A DNA stretch of 64,000 nucleotides, from NCBI RefSeq assembly GCF_013408415.1, contig NZ_JACCAA010000001.1, positions 124,001 to 188,000 of the forward strand. The letters are read 5' to 3'. Under the pieces are notes generated by a model. It was given only the letters and a program-made list of their open reading frames with translations. It was not told where the DNA came from and searched no databases. Below, in pieces: positions 41,650-49,955 of the stretch; positions within the stretch are counted from its first letter, which is position 1; each line of letters opens with the position of its first letter. The stretch is from Nocardioides daedukensis. Lineage in GTDB: Bacteria; Actinomycetota; Actinomycetes; Propionibacteriales; Nocardioidaceae. The position numbers and the translations under genes are program-made.

Positions 41650-41948
41650 GTGGCTCCGCGGGCAGCGAGGTCGACATCTTTGGTGGTCCGTGACCGTGGG
41701 GCTCGGGCCAGCACGCTCAGACCGCCTTTGAGCATCCACTCGGTGGACTCGCCCATCACCAGTGCTGCCACCTCGACCGTGGAAACGGTGGGGGCAGCCT
41801 CCTCGACGCGGCGTACCGTGGCGCGCAGGGCCGCAATCAGCTCGTTCATCGCGAAATGGCTGGTGACGTAGTCGTCGGCCCCGAGGTCGATGGCCTCGAC
41901 CTTGTCCTCGCCGTGCTGACGCGCCGACAGCACCACTATCGGGACCCG
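41650..41948 (-). pseudogene. Fused fragments: KdpE-like receiver end and AbiEii-like piece
   Basis: The minus strand reads VPIVVLSARQHGEDKVEAIDLGADDYVT and MNELIAALRATVRR, the end of an OmpR/KdpE-type receiver domain, without its phosphorylated Asp or DNA-binding domain. It then runs into MLKGGLSVLARAPRSRTTKDVDLAARGA, the start of an AbiEii-type nucleotidyltransferase toxin, and stops. Neither part could work. A fragment of kdpE here, far from the kdp operon at 57.7 kb, suggests an old duplication or rearrangement. Confidence 0.7.
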
Positions 41949-41986
41949 CTGTCGCGCTTCGCGGACGTGGCAGCGGCGCTGCGGGG

Positions 41987-42271
41987 CTACCTTGCCGGCG
42001 TCTCGTGTGCGCTGATCGCCTCGGCCACGAACCTGGCGGCCCGCGCGAAGTTCTGGCGGAGGTCGTAGTCGGGCTGCTGGCGCCAGTACCGGATCGTCGA
42101 GACGTACACCGCTCCGATCATCTCGGCGAGGAAACGGAGGGGGAGGTCCTCGCGCACCTCGCCGCGCTCGGCACCCGGACCGAGGATGCGCAGCACCTGC
42201 GTGGTGAAGAGCGCGGTGTGTTCCGCCACGAGGTCCGGGGCCGAGAAGGTGCGCTCGAACTCCGCGGTCAC
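41987..42271 (-). pseudogene. TetR-family regulator, C-terminal fragment
   Basis: About 94 residues (FERTFSAPDLVAEHTALFTTQVLRIL, LPLRFLAEMIGAVYVSTIRYW) resembling the ligand-binding part of a TetR regulator. The helix-turn-helix part is missing because the sequence upstream changes to unrelated, insertion-element-like DNA at about 42285. Confidence 0.65.
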
Positions 42272-42283
42272 GGCCCGCAGGTA

Positions 42284-42320
42284 AGGGTCTGTCTGGAATT
42301 TTGTGTAAGTGACATGGCGT
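42284..42320. mobile_element. Possible insertion-sequence end
   Basis: GTCTGTCTGGAATTTTGTGT and following AAGTGACATGG look like the terminal repeat of IS256-type elements and sit exactly where the TetR gene is cut. No intact transposase or second end was found in the window. Identification is from memory of such ends. Confidence 0.3.
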
Positions 42321-42363
42321 GATGTCCCCGGCGTTGGTTCGGGGCGGATTGAGAATCACGCAC

Positions 42364-42583
42364 ATGAACGAGTACCAGGACGAGAGCGAGTCGGATCGGT
42401 CGGGGAATCTGCCGGCGGTCAACGGCCCCGATATGACGGATTTGGCTGAGCAACGAAGCGATTGACGATCTGCTCACTGACGAAGGCGCGCAGGGTGACT
42501 TGTTCGACGACATCGAAGGGTCCGAGCAGGGGAGCCGCGCCGACGTTGCAGAAGAGACCCAAAGATTGGAAGACGAGGAGTGA
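42364..42583 (+). pseudogene. Small acidic reading frame with frameshift
   Basis: ATG at 42364 begins MNEYQDESESDRSGNLPAVN and stops at a TGA after 33 codons; the next frame continues DDLLTDEGAQGDLFDDIEG and ends at 42583. The two could be one frameshifted gene. Composition is acidic; family not recognised. Confidence 0.3.
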
Positions 42584-42839
42584 GAGCTCTCGCTGTGTAA
42601 GCCGCTACGGTCTTTCCAACGGACTCCGCCGACCTTGCTGGACCCGGCTGGGAGGTGTCGATTGCGGGCGTTGCACACCAATCAGCGGCGAGGTCGGTGC
42701 AACTCCGTTGTTCGATGCCAAACGCCTCGGCCGCACGGTCGTCGACAGCCGGTCGCGCTACGCAGTCGCGGGCGGCTGTCTGCCTGGAGCCCCATGTAGC
42801 CGGTGACGAGGTCAGCCCAGTGGGTCTGTCGGTCCGGAG

Positions 42840-43105
42840 CAGGTGATGGATGTCGGATCTGATGGTGTCGAGGCGTGCGGCGAACTCGTGGCCGTAGCGA
42901 GACATTCCCTCGCGGATGGCTCGCCACGCCAAGTCCTGGGCTCTTGGAGTGGTCGGGAGATCGATGTGGGCGGTAGGTGGTCCAGAGCGCATCGGGGCGA
43001 GGGCGACCGACTCCTTGGGCTTGAAGTCGAGCATGTTCGGGATGGCGTCGATCATCTCGTCGGGAACGTGGATGGAGAAGTTCGTGCCCGTTAGGTGCGC
43101 GGGTC
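42840..43105 (-). pseudogene. DUF4192-like fragment
   Basis: Minus strand reads NFSIHVPDEMIDAIPNMLDFKPKESVALAPM and HIDLPTTPRAQDLAWRAI, resembling the N-terminal part of actinobacterial DUF4192 proteins. The rest of that frame is Arg/Thr-rich and not conserved in pattern; no start codon with ribosome binding site. Truncated on its upstream side by the 83-bp palindrome. Confidence 0.4.
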
Positions 43106-43114
43106 CCTCGCTGG

Positions 43115-43197
43115 GTAGTTGAAACGGAAAACGGCGTCTGACGCTGGAAGACGTCGAGAGACGTTTCCGCAGGTCAGACGCCACTTTCGGCAACTAC
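43115..43197. repeat. 83-bp near-perfect palindrome
   Basis: Ends GTAGTTG / CAACTAC, inner arms GGCGTCTGAC / GTCAGACGCC, then GACGTC-rich centre. As RNA or single-stranded DNA it would form one long hairpin. Could be a miniature transposon (MITE), a transcription end or a recombination site. No second copy in the window. Confidence 0.75.
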
Positions 43198-43199
43198 TG

Positions 43200-43650
43200 A
43201 CAGAGGGTGAAAACCCTCGGATCAGATGTCGTAATAGTGACTAACTGACCCACGATGACCTGCGCAAACGTCGAGATTCCCCGGACATTTGTACCGGGCT
43301 TGTAACAGCGTAGCTCTTCTTGGCAGCGATCCCGGGAGCGAACAGACCGCCTAGATTGACCTAGAGAGCGACGGTCCTCTAGGTAGCCGGCTGCGATCCG
43401 GTGACGGGGGAGAGGGCACAGAAGCCGACGGGTCGAGTGTCCGCTGTTGCAGAAACCGGTGCCCGTGCACACGGACGTACCTAAGCTAAGTGGGTCGCCG
43501 GCCGGTTTCGCCCGCTCAGCGCTGGCGCAGCTTCTGGGTGAGGTCCGTCCGTGCTCGCCGAGGTGACCGCCATTGCCGCGAGGAATCGGCTTCGGCATGG
43601 TGCACATTCTTCCAGCGCCGACACGCATCGACGCAGATCAGACGTCACCG
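43200..43650. other. Non-coding stretch with an inverted repeat
   Basis: No believable gene. It contains a perfect inverted repeat ACCTAGAG / CTCTAGGT (43359-43366 and 43377-43384, 10-base spacer), which could be an operator or a site for a dimeric DNA-binding protein. Base composition is lower in GC than the surroundings. Confidence 0.45.
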
Positions 43651-43659
43651 ATCCGTGAA

Positions 43660-44110
43660 GCAGACCCCTGATCGAGTTCGCGCCGGCCGAGGCCGCTCGC
43701 GCTGCCCAGGACTACCAGGCTGCGCTGGCAGCTCTCGACCGTGGCGCCGTGCGGGACATTCGCATCGTGCCCGCTATGGAGAGATGGTCGGACGCCGACG
43801 CGCGGAAGCCGCTGTTCACCCCGCCCAGTGGGAGCGGCATACGACGCTCGGTCGGAACCGCACAACTGCGACGGCCAGTACTGTCAGGACGGTCGACAGT
43901 TGAATCAGGGGCACAACGACTGGAGCATGCCGGACCTGTAGGGCGCCGGCGGCCGCGCCTCAACCAGATGACCACCGTGGTGAGCGTGTCCGTGTTGTAG
44001 GTCGTCTTCTGCGCGGAGATCGACCGCGGCGATCACCGCTCTGCGGCGGGCGACCTCGAGGGCGAGCTCGCGGCCAAAGCCTCCGCGGCTCCGCGATGAC
44101 GGCATCGCGA
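43660..44110. pseudogene. Decayed gene fragments including a short-chain dehydrogenase piece
   Basis: Plus strand 43663 on reads PLIEFAPAEAARAAQDYQAA and ALDRGAVRDIRIVPAMERW without start codon, a piece of an unknown gene. Minus strand 44020-44105 reads GGFGRELALEVARRRAVIAAVDLRAED, the nucleotide-binding opening of a short-chain dehydrogenase, cut off after about 30 residues. Confidence 0.45.
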
Positions 44111-44210
44111 TGGTGCAAGGTGCGCATGCAGGAATCCTTCGTTGGTCCGTTCATGAGCTGGTCCAGCGAGGCCGCACTCGGAGTCGTGCGCGCGTGAGGC
44201 GAAGTCGACT

Positions 44211-45410
44211 TCAGTCGATCTGGAGCACCTCGACGCATCGGGTGCGGTTGTCACCGATCTTGTCGGAGGTAGCGGCAGCCTTGGTCATGCAGAGGTTGCA
44301 GTGGCTACAGGATCCGCGGTTTGTCTCTCCGGTCTGCATCCGGTTGATCAGGTCGGGTTCGCGCAGGAGTGCGCGAGCCATGGCCACGAACTCGAACCCC
44401 TCGGCCATGGCGCGATCCATCGTGGCCTTGTCGTTGATGCCACCCAGCATGATCAGTGGCATCGAGATGGCCTCACGGAAGGCCAGGGCCTTGTCGCGGA
44501 GGAAGGCTTCCTCGAACGGGTAGGACTTGAAGAACCGCTTGCCGACCGGGGACTTTAGACCCACCCGCATGACGGGCGGCATCGTTGCCGCGAACTCCTT
44601 GAGTGGTACGTTCCCGCGGAACAGATACATCGGGTTCAGCAGCGAGCTACCGGCGCTGAGCTCGAGGGCGTCCAGGGTGCCGTCGGACTCGAGCATCTGC
44701 GCGAACTCGATGCTTTCGGGCATTGAGAACCCGAGCGGTGAGCCGTCGCTCATCCCGATCTTGGCGGTGACCGCGACTGTGTCGCCGACCTCTTCGCGGA
44801 CCGCTCGGGCAACCTGGCGGGCGAACCGCGCTCGGTTCTGCAACGAGCCGTTCCACTGGTCCTTGCGTCGGTTCTGGCCCTTGGCGAGGAAAGACGACAG
44901 CAGGTAGCTGTGGGCCATGTGGATCTCGAGGACGTCGAACCCGGCGGCCGTCATGATCCGCGCGGTGCGGGTGTAGTCCTTCGTGATCCGCGTGATGTCG
45001 GCCTCGCTGCACGAACGGATCATCTGCATGCTCAGTGGGGACGGCATCCGCGAGGCGGCCAGGGCGTGTGCACCATTGGAGCGGCCGTTGGCGACGGGTC
45101 CGGCGTGGCCGAGCTGGCCGGAGATCTTCGCCCCGGTCTCGTGGATCGCTTCAGTCAGCCGTGCCAGGCCCGGAGCCGACTCGTCATTGACAAGGATGAC
45201 CTCGCGGTGGGTTCGCCCCTCGGGCGCCACGGCCAGGTACGCCACGGTGACCAGACCGACGCCCCCGCGGGCGGGAGCCAGGTGATAGTCGATGAGCTCG
45301 TCGGTCACCAGGCCACGAGGGGTGCGACCCTCGAATGTTGCGGCCTTGATCGTACGGTTGCGAAGCTGCACGGGCCCGAGCGTCGCGGGAGCGAAGACGT
45401 CAGGAATCAT
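44211..45410 (-). CDS. Old Yellow Enzyme-family NADH:flavin oxidoreductase
   Basis: 399 residues, FMN TIM barrel. Reads LRNRTIKAATFEGRTPRG, ISGQLGHAGP, AGFDVLEIHMAHSYLLSSFLA, RDQWNGSLQNRARF-like and FEFVAMARALLREPDLINRM. C-terminal CSHCNLCM gives three cysteines. Related to enoate reductases and 2,4-dienoyl-CoA reductases, but without their C-terminal FAD/NAD domains. Divergent from a TetR gene, with a palindromic operator between them, so probably induced by a small-molecule ligand. Substrate unknown. Confidence 0.92.
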   Translation of the reverse strand: MIPDVFAPATLGPVQLRNRTIKAATFEGRTPRGLVTDELIDYHLAPARGGVGLVTVAYLAVAPEGRTHREVILVNDESAPGLARLTEAIHETGAKISGQLGHAGPVANGRSNGAHALAASRMPSPLSMQMIRSCSEADITRITKDYTRTARIMTAAGFDVLEIHMAHSYLLSSFLAKGQNRRKDQWNGSLQNRARFARQVARAVREEVGDTVAVTAKIGMSDGSPLGFSMPESIEFAQMLESDGTLDALELSAGSSLLNPMYLFRGNVPLKEFAATMPPVMRVGLKSPVGKRFFKSYPFEEAFLRDKALAFREAISMPLIMLGGINDKATMDRAMAEGFEFVAMARALLREPDLINRMQTGETNRGSCSHCNLCMTKAAATSDKIGDNRTRCVEVLQID

Positions 45411-45431
45411 GCGCAGACCTTAGCATTAAGC

Positions 45432-45465
45432 GAGACGGTCCGTCTCGTCTCGTCAGCGGTATTGT
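45432..45465. promoter_or_regulatory. TetR-type operator and promoter
   Basis: Palindrome GAGACGGTCCGTCTC at 45432-45446 in the divergent gap. TATTGT at 45460-45465 is a -10 box seven bases before the GTG at 45473, so the TetR mRNA should be leaderless and repressed by its own product. Confidence 0.6.
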
Positions 45466-45472
45466 GCTTCCC

Positions 45473-46093
45473 GTGAACACAGCCGCAGCCTTTCCCGAGG
45501 ACGCCCGTCCGCGCCGGCGAAGCGAGCGGGCCCGACTGGCCATCTTGCGGGCCGCCAACGAGCTGCTCCACGAGAAAGGGCTCGACCAGTTCAGCATCGA
45601 AGGCGTTGCCGCCCGCGCCGGCGTTGGTAAGCAGACGATCTACCGCTGGTGGCCCACCCGCGCGGTCCTGGTCGCTGATGCCCTGCTCGACCGAGATGAC
45701 CTGATGCCGACGTCGCCGTCCCAAACGGGCGACGTCACCGCGGACGTCAGCGCATGGGCGGGCGACCTTGCTGCCGCGCTTGGCTCGGCCCGGGGTGCAG
45801 CCACCCTGCGCATGCTCACGGCCGCCGCAACGGACAATCCAGAGATCTCGCGCAAGCTGCACGAAAAGTTCAGCGGACCCATCCAGGACGCGGCGTTAGC
45901 TCGACTGGCCGATGCTCCCGGTCTGACGCTGGAGCCGGCCGAACGACGCATCACGATCGACGCAATCATAGGTTTCATCGTGTTCCGCGTCCTGGCCCAC
46001 CAGGAGGTGCAAAGCTCTGACGCCGTTGCCTTGGCGCGCGGGCTCCTCACGGGTCTGTCCTTGGAAGGCCCTTTGCGCGCAAAACGTGGCTGA
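45473..46093 (+). CDS. TetR-family regulator
   Basis: 206 residues. Helix-turn-helix in the N-terminus: RARLAILRAANELLHEKGLDQFSIEGVAARAGVGKQTIYRWWPTRAVLVADALL, and C-terminal TetR_C domain (PEISRKLHEKFSGPIQDAALARL). Start GTG at 45473 is supported by the -10 box seven bases ahead; GTG at 45464 would lie inside that box. It likely represses the Old Yellow Enzyme gene and itself through the palindrome at 45432-45446. Confidence 0.9.
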   Translation: MNTAAAFPEDARPRRRSERARLAILRAANELLHEKGLDQFSIEGVAARAGVGKQTIYRWWPTRAVLVADALLDRDDLMPTSPSQTGDVTADVSAWAGDLAAALGSARGAATLRMLTAAATDNPEISRKLHEKFSGPIQDAALARLADAPGLTLEPAERRITIDAIIGFIVFRVLAHQEVQSSDAVALARGLLTGLSLEGPLRAKRG

Positions 46094-46516
46094 GCTGAGC
46101 CGCGCGAGTCGGCCTCGTCCGGGGCACCGGACGCGAACTAGTGGCGCGTGGCGTGAGTTCGTGAACAGTTGAGTGTCTGAAATTCTGAGGTCATGGCTAA
46201 CCGTCCTGATGGGCGTGCTCCGGGTGATGTGCAAGCGCGAGCTGCCGGCGATGTCCGCCTCGACTTCGTGCTGGCGAGGGCGAGCAACTGAGACGCAGTC
46301 ATCAGCCACGCTGAGATGCACACCCTCCCGAGACGAGGCGCGCTCGCCACGACAAAGTCGAGGGCGTCGAGTCCAACGACCGAGCGCATCCCCCATTACC
46401 CGGGCGCCGGAGCGGTTTGTCACGCACCGGTGCTGGGTAACCGAAATTGATCTCACTGTCGTGTGCCGCAGAAGCCGAAACACGAAGTCGTTGATCTGGT
46501 GCCCGGACGGCCTACG
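46094..46516. other. Stretch without a supported gene
   Basis: Reading frames on both strands are poor in codon bias. A 33-codon frame at about 46193 (MANRPDGRAPGDVQARAAG) without ribosome binding site is the only candidate. Base composition is more mixed than in the genes around it, as in a decayed region. Confidence 0.5.
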
Positions 46517-46921
46517 TCACGGCCCGGTCTCGACCACTAACTGGCCGTGCGGATCGAATCGCTCGCCAGGTGTGGTGCGTGAAGTCTCGGCGTGCGCGAA
46601 CATTCCGCGGCGACGCGCCACGAGGTCGAACACCGCGGTCATGCACGGCGGTATCGAGGCGGCCAGTGCGAGCAGGGTGGTCCACACGATCGGCCAACGT
46701 TGGCGTCGTGCGACGAGCAGGGTCAGGATCACGTAGGCGATGAAGGCGGCGCCGTGGAGGCTGCCGAAGATGCGTACCCCGAGCTCGGTGGTCTGCGTGA
46801 CGTACTTCAGGTACATCCCAAACAGGAGGGCCACCCACGTGCACGCCTCGATGATCGCTACCCACGAGAAGGCACGAAGCAGGGTGGGTGTCGCCATGCG
46901 CTTGGTCAGTGTCTGGTTCAC
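46517..46921 (-). CDS. DUF3817 membrane protein
   Basis: 134 residues with four helices: LRAFSWVAIIEACTWVALLFGMYLKYV, FGSLHGAAFIAYVILTLLVARRQRW, IVWTTLLALAASIPPCMTAVF. The EACTW...FGMYLK and SLHGAAF motifs identify DUF3817. GTG start at 46921 overlaps the stop of the MMPL gene (GTGA); the two are coupled. Function unknown; the family is often found next to transporters. Confidence 0.87.
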   Translation of the reverse strand: MNQTLTKRMATPTLLRAFSWVAIIEACTWVALLFGMYLKYVTQTTELGVRIFGSLHGAAFIAYVILTLLVARRQRWPIVWTTLLALAASIPPCMTAVFDLVARRRGMFAHAETSRTTPGERFDPHGQLVVETGP

Positions 46922-49140
46922 GAAGACTTCCCTGAGGTAGCGGTCGAGGTCGAGCTCGAGGTGGTAGCGACTGGGAGGCCGGCCGCGGCGGCAGTCTCGG
47001 GGTGGGGCACCTTGGTCGGCCAGAGCGCGCGGTTGCCGAGGAGGCGGACGATGGCGGGCACGAGGAGCGGTCGGATCAAGAAGGTGTCGAGCAGGATTCC
47101 GAACGCCATGGCGAAGCCGAATTGGAACAGCTCACGGATCGGCTGGGTCATGAGCACCGAGAACGTCGCGGCGAGGATCAGGCCGGCAGAGGAGACCACT
47201 CCGCCGGTTCGAAGCAGCGCCGTGCGCAACGCGGTCGATGGCATGGCATCACGAACCTCGCGCCGGAACCTGCTCATGATGAAGATGTTGTAGTCGACCC
47301 CCAAGGCTACCAGGAAGATGAAGACATACGCCGTCACCCGGTTTCCGATGCCCTCATCGCCGAGCACCGTGACGGTGAAGAAGACGGTTGCTCCCATCGT
47401 GGCCAGGAAGGACAGCACCAGCGTCGCCACGAGGTAGAGCGGCGCCAGCAGTGAGCGCAGGAGCAGGATCAGGACGGCGGTAACGATGAGGAGGACCAGG
47501 AGAACGATGTAGATCGTGTCCCGGTTGAGTGCGTCGCGGATGTCGGCTGTCTCGGCTGTCTCCCCGCCTACCAGCACGGTTGCGTCCTTGATTCCCGCGT
47601 CGGCGGCTGCTGTGCGTGCGGTGTTCTCGAGGGGCTCCACAGCATCGAGAGCAGCGGCGCTATAAGGGTCCTTGTCGAGGACGACGTCGAATATCGCGGT
47701 CTGTCCGTCCTTGCTGAAGGTCGGGGGACCGGCGAGGTGATCTACGTCAGTCTCGTTGGCCAGTGCGCTTTGGATCTTTGTGGTTGCCGGTTCGTCGCGA
47801 AGGTCTTTGTCAGTCCGTACGACGACCGTTGCGGGGGCGAGTCGCCCGGGACCGAACTGGTCAGCGATCAACGCCTGACCTCGGGCCGACTCGGTGTCGG
47901 TGCGGAATCCGCTGAGGGAGTTGAACGTCTCCTGGTAGTTGAGCAGTCCGGCGCTCATCACCACCAGCAGGATGAGCAACCCGGCGGCGACCTTGGCCGG
48001 TGCCTGGTGGACCAGCGAGGCGACGCGTTGCCAGATCACACCACCTTGGCTGCGTTCGGCGACCTTACGCTCGCTGCTGGGCCAAAAGACCGCACGGCCG
48101 AAGATGAGGACCAGGGCCGGGATAAACGTGAAGGCGACCAGCGCCATCACTGCTACGCCGAGGGCCAGGTAGGGGCCGAAGCCGCGCAGCGAGGGCGACA
48201 CCGCCACCAACAGCGCCATCATGGCGAGCACGACAGTGGAGGCGCTGGCCACGATCGTCTCGCCTACCTCGCGCAGTGCGGTCTGCATGGCGCGTGGCCG
48301 GTCAGGCTCCTCGCGGAGGGCTTCGCGGTAGCGGGCGGTGATGATCAGCGCGTAGTCGGTGCCCACCCCGAACAGCAGAACCGTCATGATCGACGCCGTT
48401 TGGGAGCTGACGGTGATCAGGCCCGCGTCGGCCAGCATGGCACCGAGTGCCTCTGCGACCCGCATGGCGATCCCCGCGGCCAGCAGGGGGACCAGCGCCA
48501 TCAACGGCGAGCGGTAGATCAGCAGCAGCAGCACCAGGACGAGAAGCACGGTGGCCAGCAGCAGAGTCATGTCGCCGCTGCTGAACACCTTGACGGTATC
48601 GGTGGCGATGCCGGCAGGTCCGGTGACGGCGACCTTCGTCTGCCCGGCTTGGTCGGCCGCAAGCCGGCGCACGTCATCCACTGCGGCCCGGAAGCTCTTG
48701 TCCGACGGGCTTCCAGTGACGGGCACGATGATCAGCTGCGTGCTGCCATCGGACGAGACCAGCTGGTCCGCAGCCTGCGGCACGGTCGCTGTCGACACGA
48801 TGCCCTCAGCGGACACCTGGGAGGGACGGTCAGGACCGGCGAGCGTCTCGGTGATGCGCGAGACCGCCGAGATGATCTCCGTCTGCGGAGTGTCATCCTG
48901 TCCGTGGACCACGACGATCGCCGGGAGGGCTCCCGGCGTGGGCGACGCCTGGCGGATCAGGTCGCGTGCCCGCATCGAGTCCGACGCCGCCGGTGGCAGG
49001 TTGGCCGACTCGTTGTCCTCCACCGACTCCAGCGTCGGCGCGAGCTGGGTCAGCACCCCCACGATCAGCAGCCACAGGACGACGATCCCGACGGCGCGTT
49101 TCTTCGACTGGAAAAGGAAGTGGATGATGCGAGTCGTCAC
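46918..49140 (-). CDS. MMPL-family transporter
   Basis: 740 residues, two repeats of about six helices, with outside loops at ~40-190 and ~420-540. GVGTDYALIITARYREAL and ALGVDYNIFIMSRFRREV are the proton-pathway motifs. C-terminus Ser/Thr-rich. Start GTG at 49140 chosen because of TGAGG five bases ahead; ATG at 49176 would add 12 residues without a ribosome binding site. Divergent from a TetR gene, so probably a regulated exporter of toxic or lipid compounds. First gene of an operon with the DUF3817 gene. Confidence 0.9.
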   Translation of the reverse strand: MTTRIIHFLFQSKKRAVGIVVLWLLIVGVLTQLAPTLESVEDNESANLPPAASDSMRARDLIRQASPTPGALPAIVVVHGQDDTPQTEIISAVSRITETLAGPDRPSQVSAEGIVSTATVPQAADQLVSSDGSTQLIIVPVTGSPSDKSFRAAVDDVRRLAADQAGQTKVAVTGPAGIATDTVKVFSSGDMTLLLATVLLVLVLLLLIYRSPLMALVPLLAAGIAMRVAEALGAMLADAGLITVSSQTASIMTVLLFGVGTDYALIITARYREALREEPDRPRAMQTALREVGETIVASASTVVLAMMALLVAVSPSLRGFGPYLALGVAVMALVAFTFIPALVLIFGRAVFWPSSERKVAERSQGGVIWQRVASLVHQAPAKVAAGLLILLVVMSAGLLNYQETFNSLSGFRTDTESARGQALIADQFGPGRLAPATVVVRTDKDLRDEPATTKIQSALANETDVDHLAGPPTFSKDGQTAIFDVVLDKDPYSAAALDAVEPLENTARTAAADAGIKDATVLVGGETAETADIRDALNRDTIYIVLLVLLIVTAVLILLLRSLLAPLYLVATLVLSFLATMGATVFFTVTVLGDEGIGNRVTAYVFIFLVALGVDYNIFIMSRFRREVRDAMPSTALRTALLRTGGVVSSAGLILAATFSVLMTQPIRELFQFGFAMAFGILLDTFLIRPLLVPAIVRLLGNRALWPTKVPHPETAAAAGLPVATTSSSTSTATSGKSS

Positions 49141-49263
49141 GGAAGCCTCACTGGATAGCGACAGGGCTGTCTCCAACTGGGCCAGAAGGTAGCACCGGCA
49201 CGTCCTGGGGTTCGCGTCGGGCTAGATTGACGGCCCTAGTCGCGCGGCTGTGGAGGCGGATCG

Positions 49264-49848
49264 ATGCCCAAGATTGAGGCGGCCACCGTGCGCGCCCATC
49301 GCGCCAAACGCCTGGAAAGCTTGATAGACGCCGCGGAGTCGATCCTGGCCGAGCAGGGTGTGGAGTCACTGACCGCAGGCGCTGTCGCGGCCCGTGCCGG
49401 AATCGCGCGCAACAGCATCTACCGCTACTTCAGCTCCATCGACGACCTGTTGGAGCTGGTCGTCACCCGCGAGTTCCCCTCTTGGGTCGCTGGCGTGGAA
49501 GCCGCGATCGCCGCCGAGCCCGTCCCCGAGGAGCGGGTCGTCGCCTATGTCCGGGCCAACCTGGAGCAAGCGGCCTCGAGCACGCACGGGTGGCGGACGT
49601 CGCTGTCCCGCGGATCTCTGTCCGAGTCGGCCAGAGAACGTGTGCGCGCGCTGCACGTGTCTCTCAACGAGGCGCTCGTCCATGCGGTTGCCGATCTCGG
49701 GGTTGAACAGCCGGAGCTCACCGTCTCGGTGATCCAAGCGCTGGTGGACTCCTCGATCCGCCAGATCGACTCCGGGGCGTCGGCCGGGGAAGTGTCGAGG
49801 TTCGCTGTGAATGCCACCCGGCGCCTGGTGCACACCGAGACGACCTGA
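49264..49848 (+). CDS. TetR-family regulator
   Basis: 194 residues. HTH part: RAKRLESLIDAAESILAEQGVESLTAGAVAARAGIARNSIYRYFSSIDDLLELVVTREF. The C-terminal part fits the TetR ligand domain. ATG with GGAGGCGG. It stands back to back with the MMPL-DUF3817 pair and 107 bases before a second MMPL gene, so it may control either or both. Confidence 0.9.
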   Translation: MPKIEAATVRAHRAKRLESLIDAAESILAEQGVESLTAGAVAARAGIARNSIYRYFSSIDDLLELVVTREFPSWVAGVEAAIAAEPVPEERVVAYVRANLEQAASSTHGWRTSLSRGSLSESARERVRALHVSLNEALVHAVADLGVEQPELTVSVIQALVDSSIRQIDSGASAGEVSRFAVNATRRLVHTETT

Positions 49849-49955
49849 GCCCGGCTGGGCGACTCGCTACCCCGGAGAAACATCGGCCAAACGATTGATC
49901 TTTGCCAGCCTCAATCCCGATGATTCGAGGCGCCCCGCTTGGTGGAGTGGGTGAC

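Noticed and set aside
42474..43193. A 239-residue intact gene on the minus strand
   Set aside because: Only its middle has family-like pattern; both ends are Arg/Ser-rich, the start lies inside the palindrome, and no ribosome binding site is seen.
43115..43197. Integron attC site
   Set aside because: attC sites begin with RYYYAAC and end with GTTRRRY; this palindrome has GTAGTTG ... CAACTAC, the opposite orientation, and no integrase gene is present.
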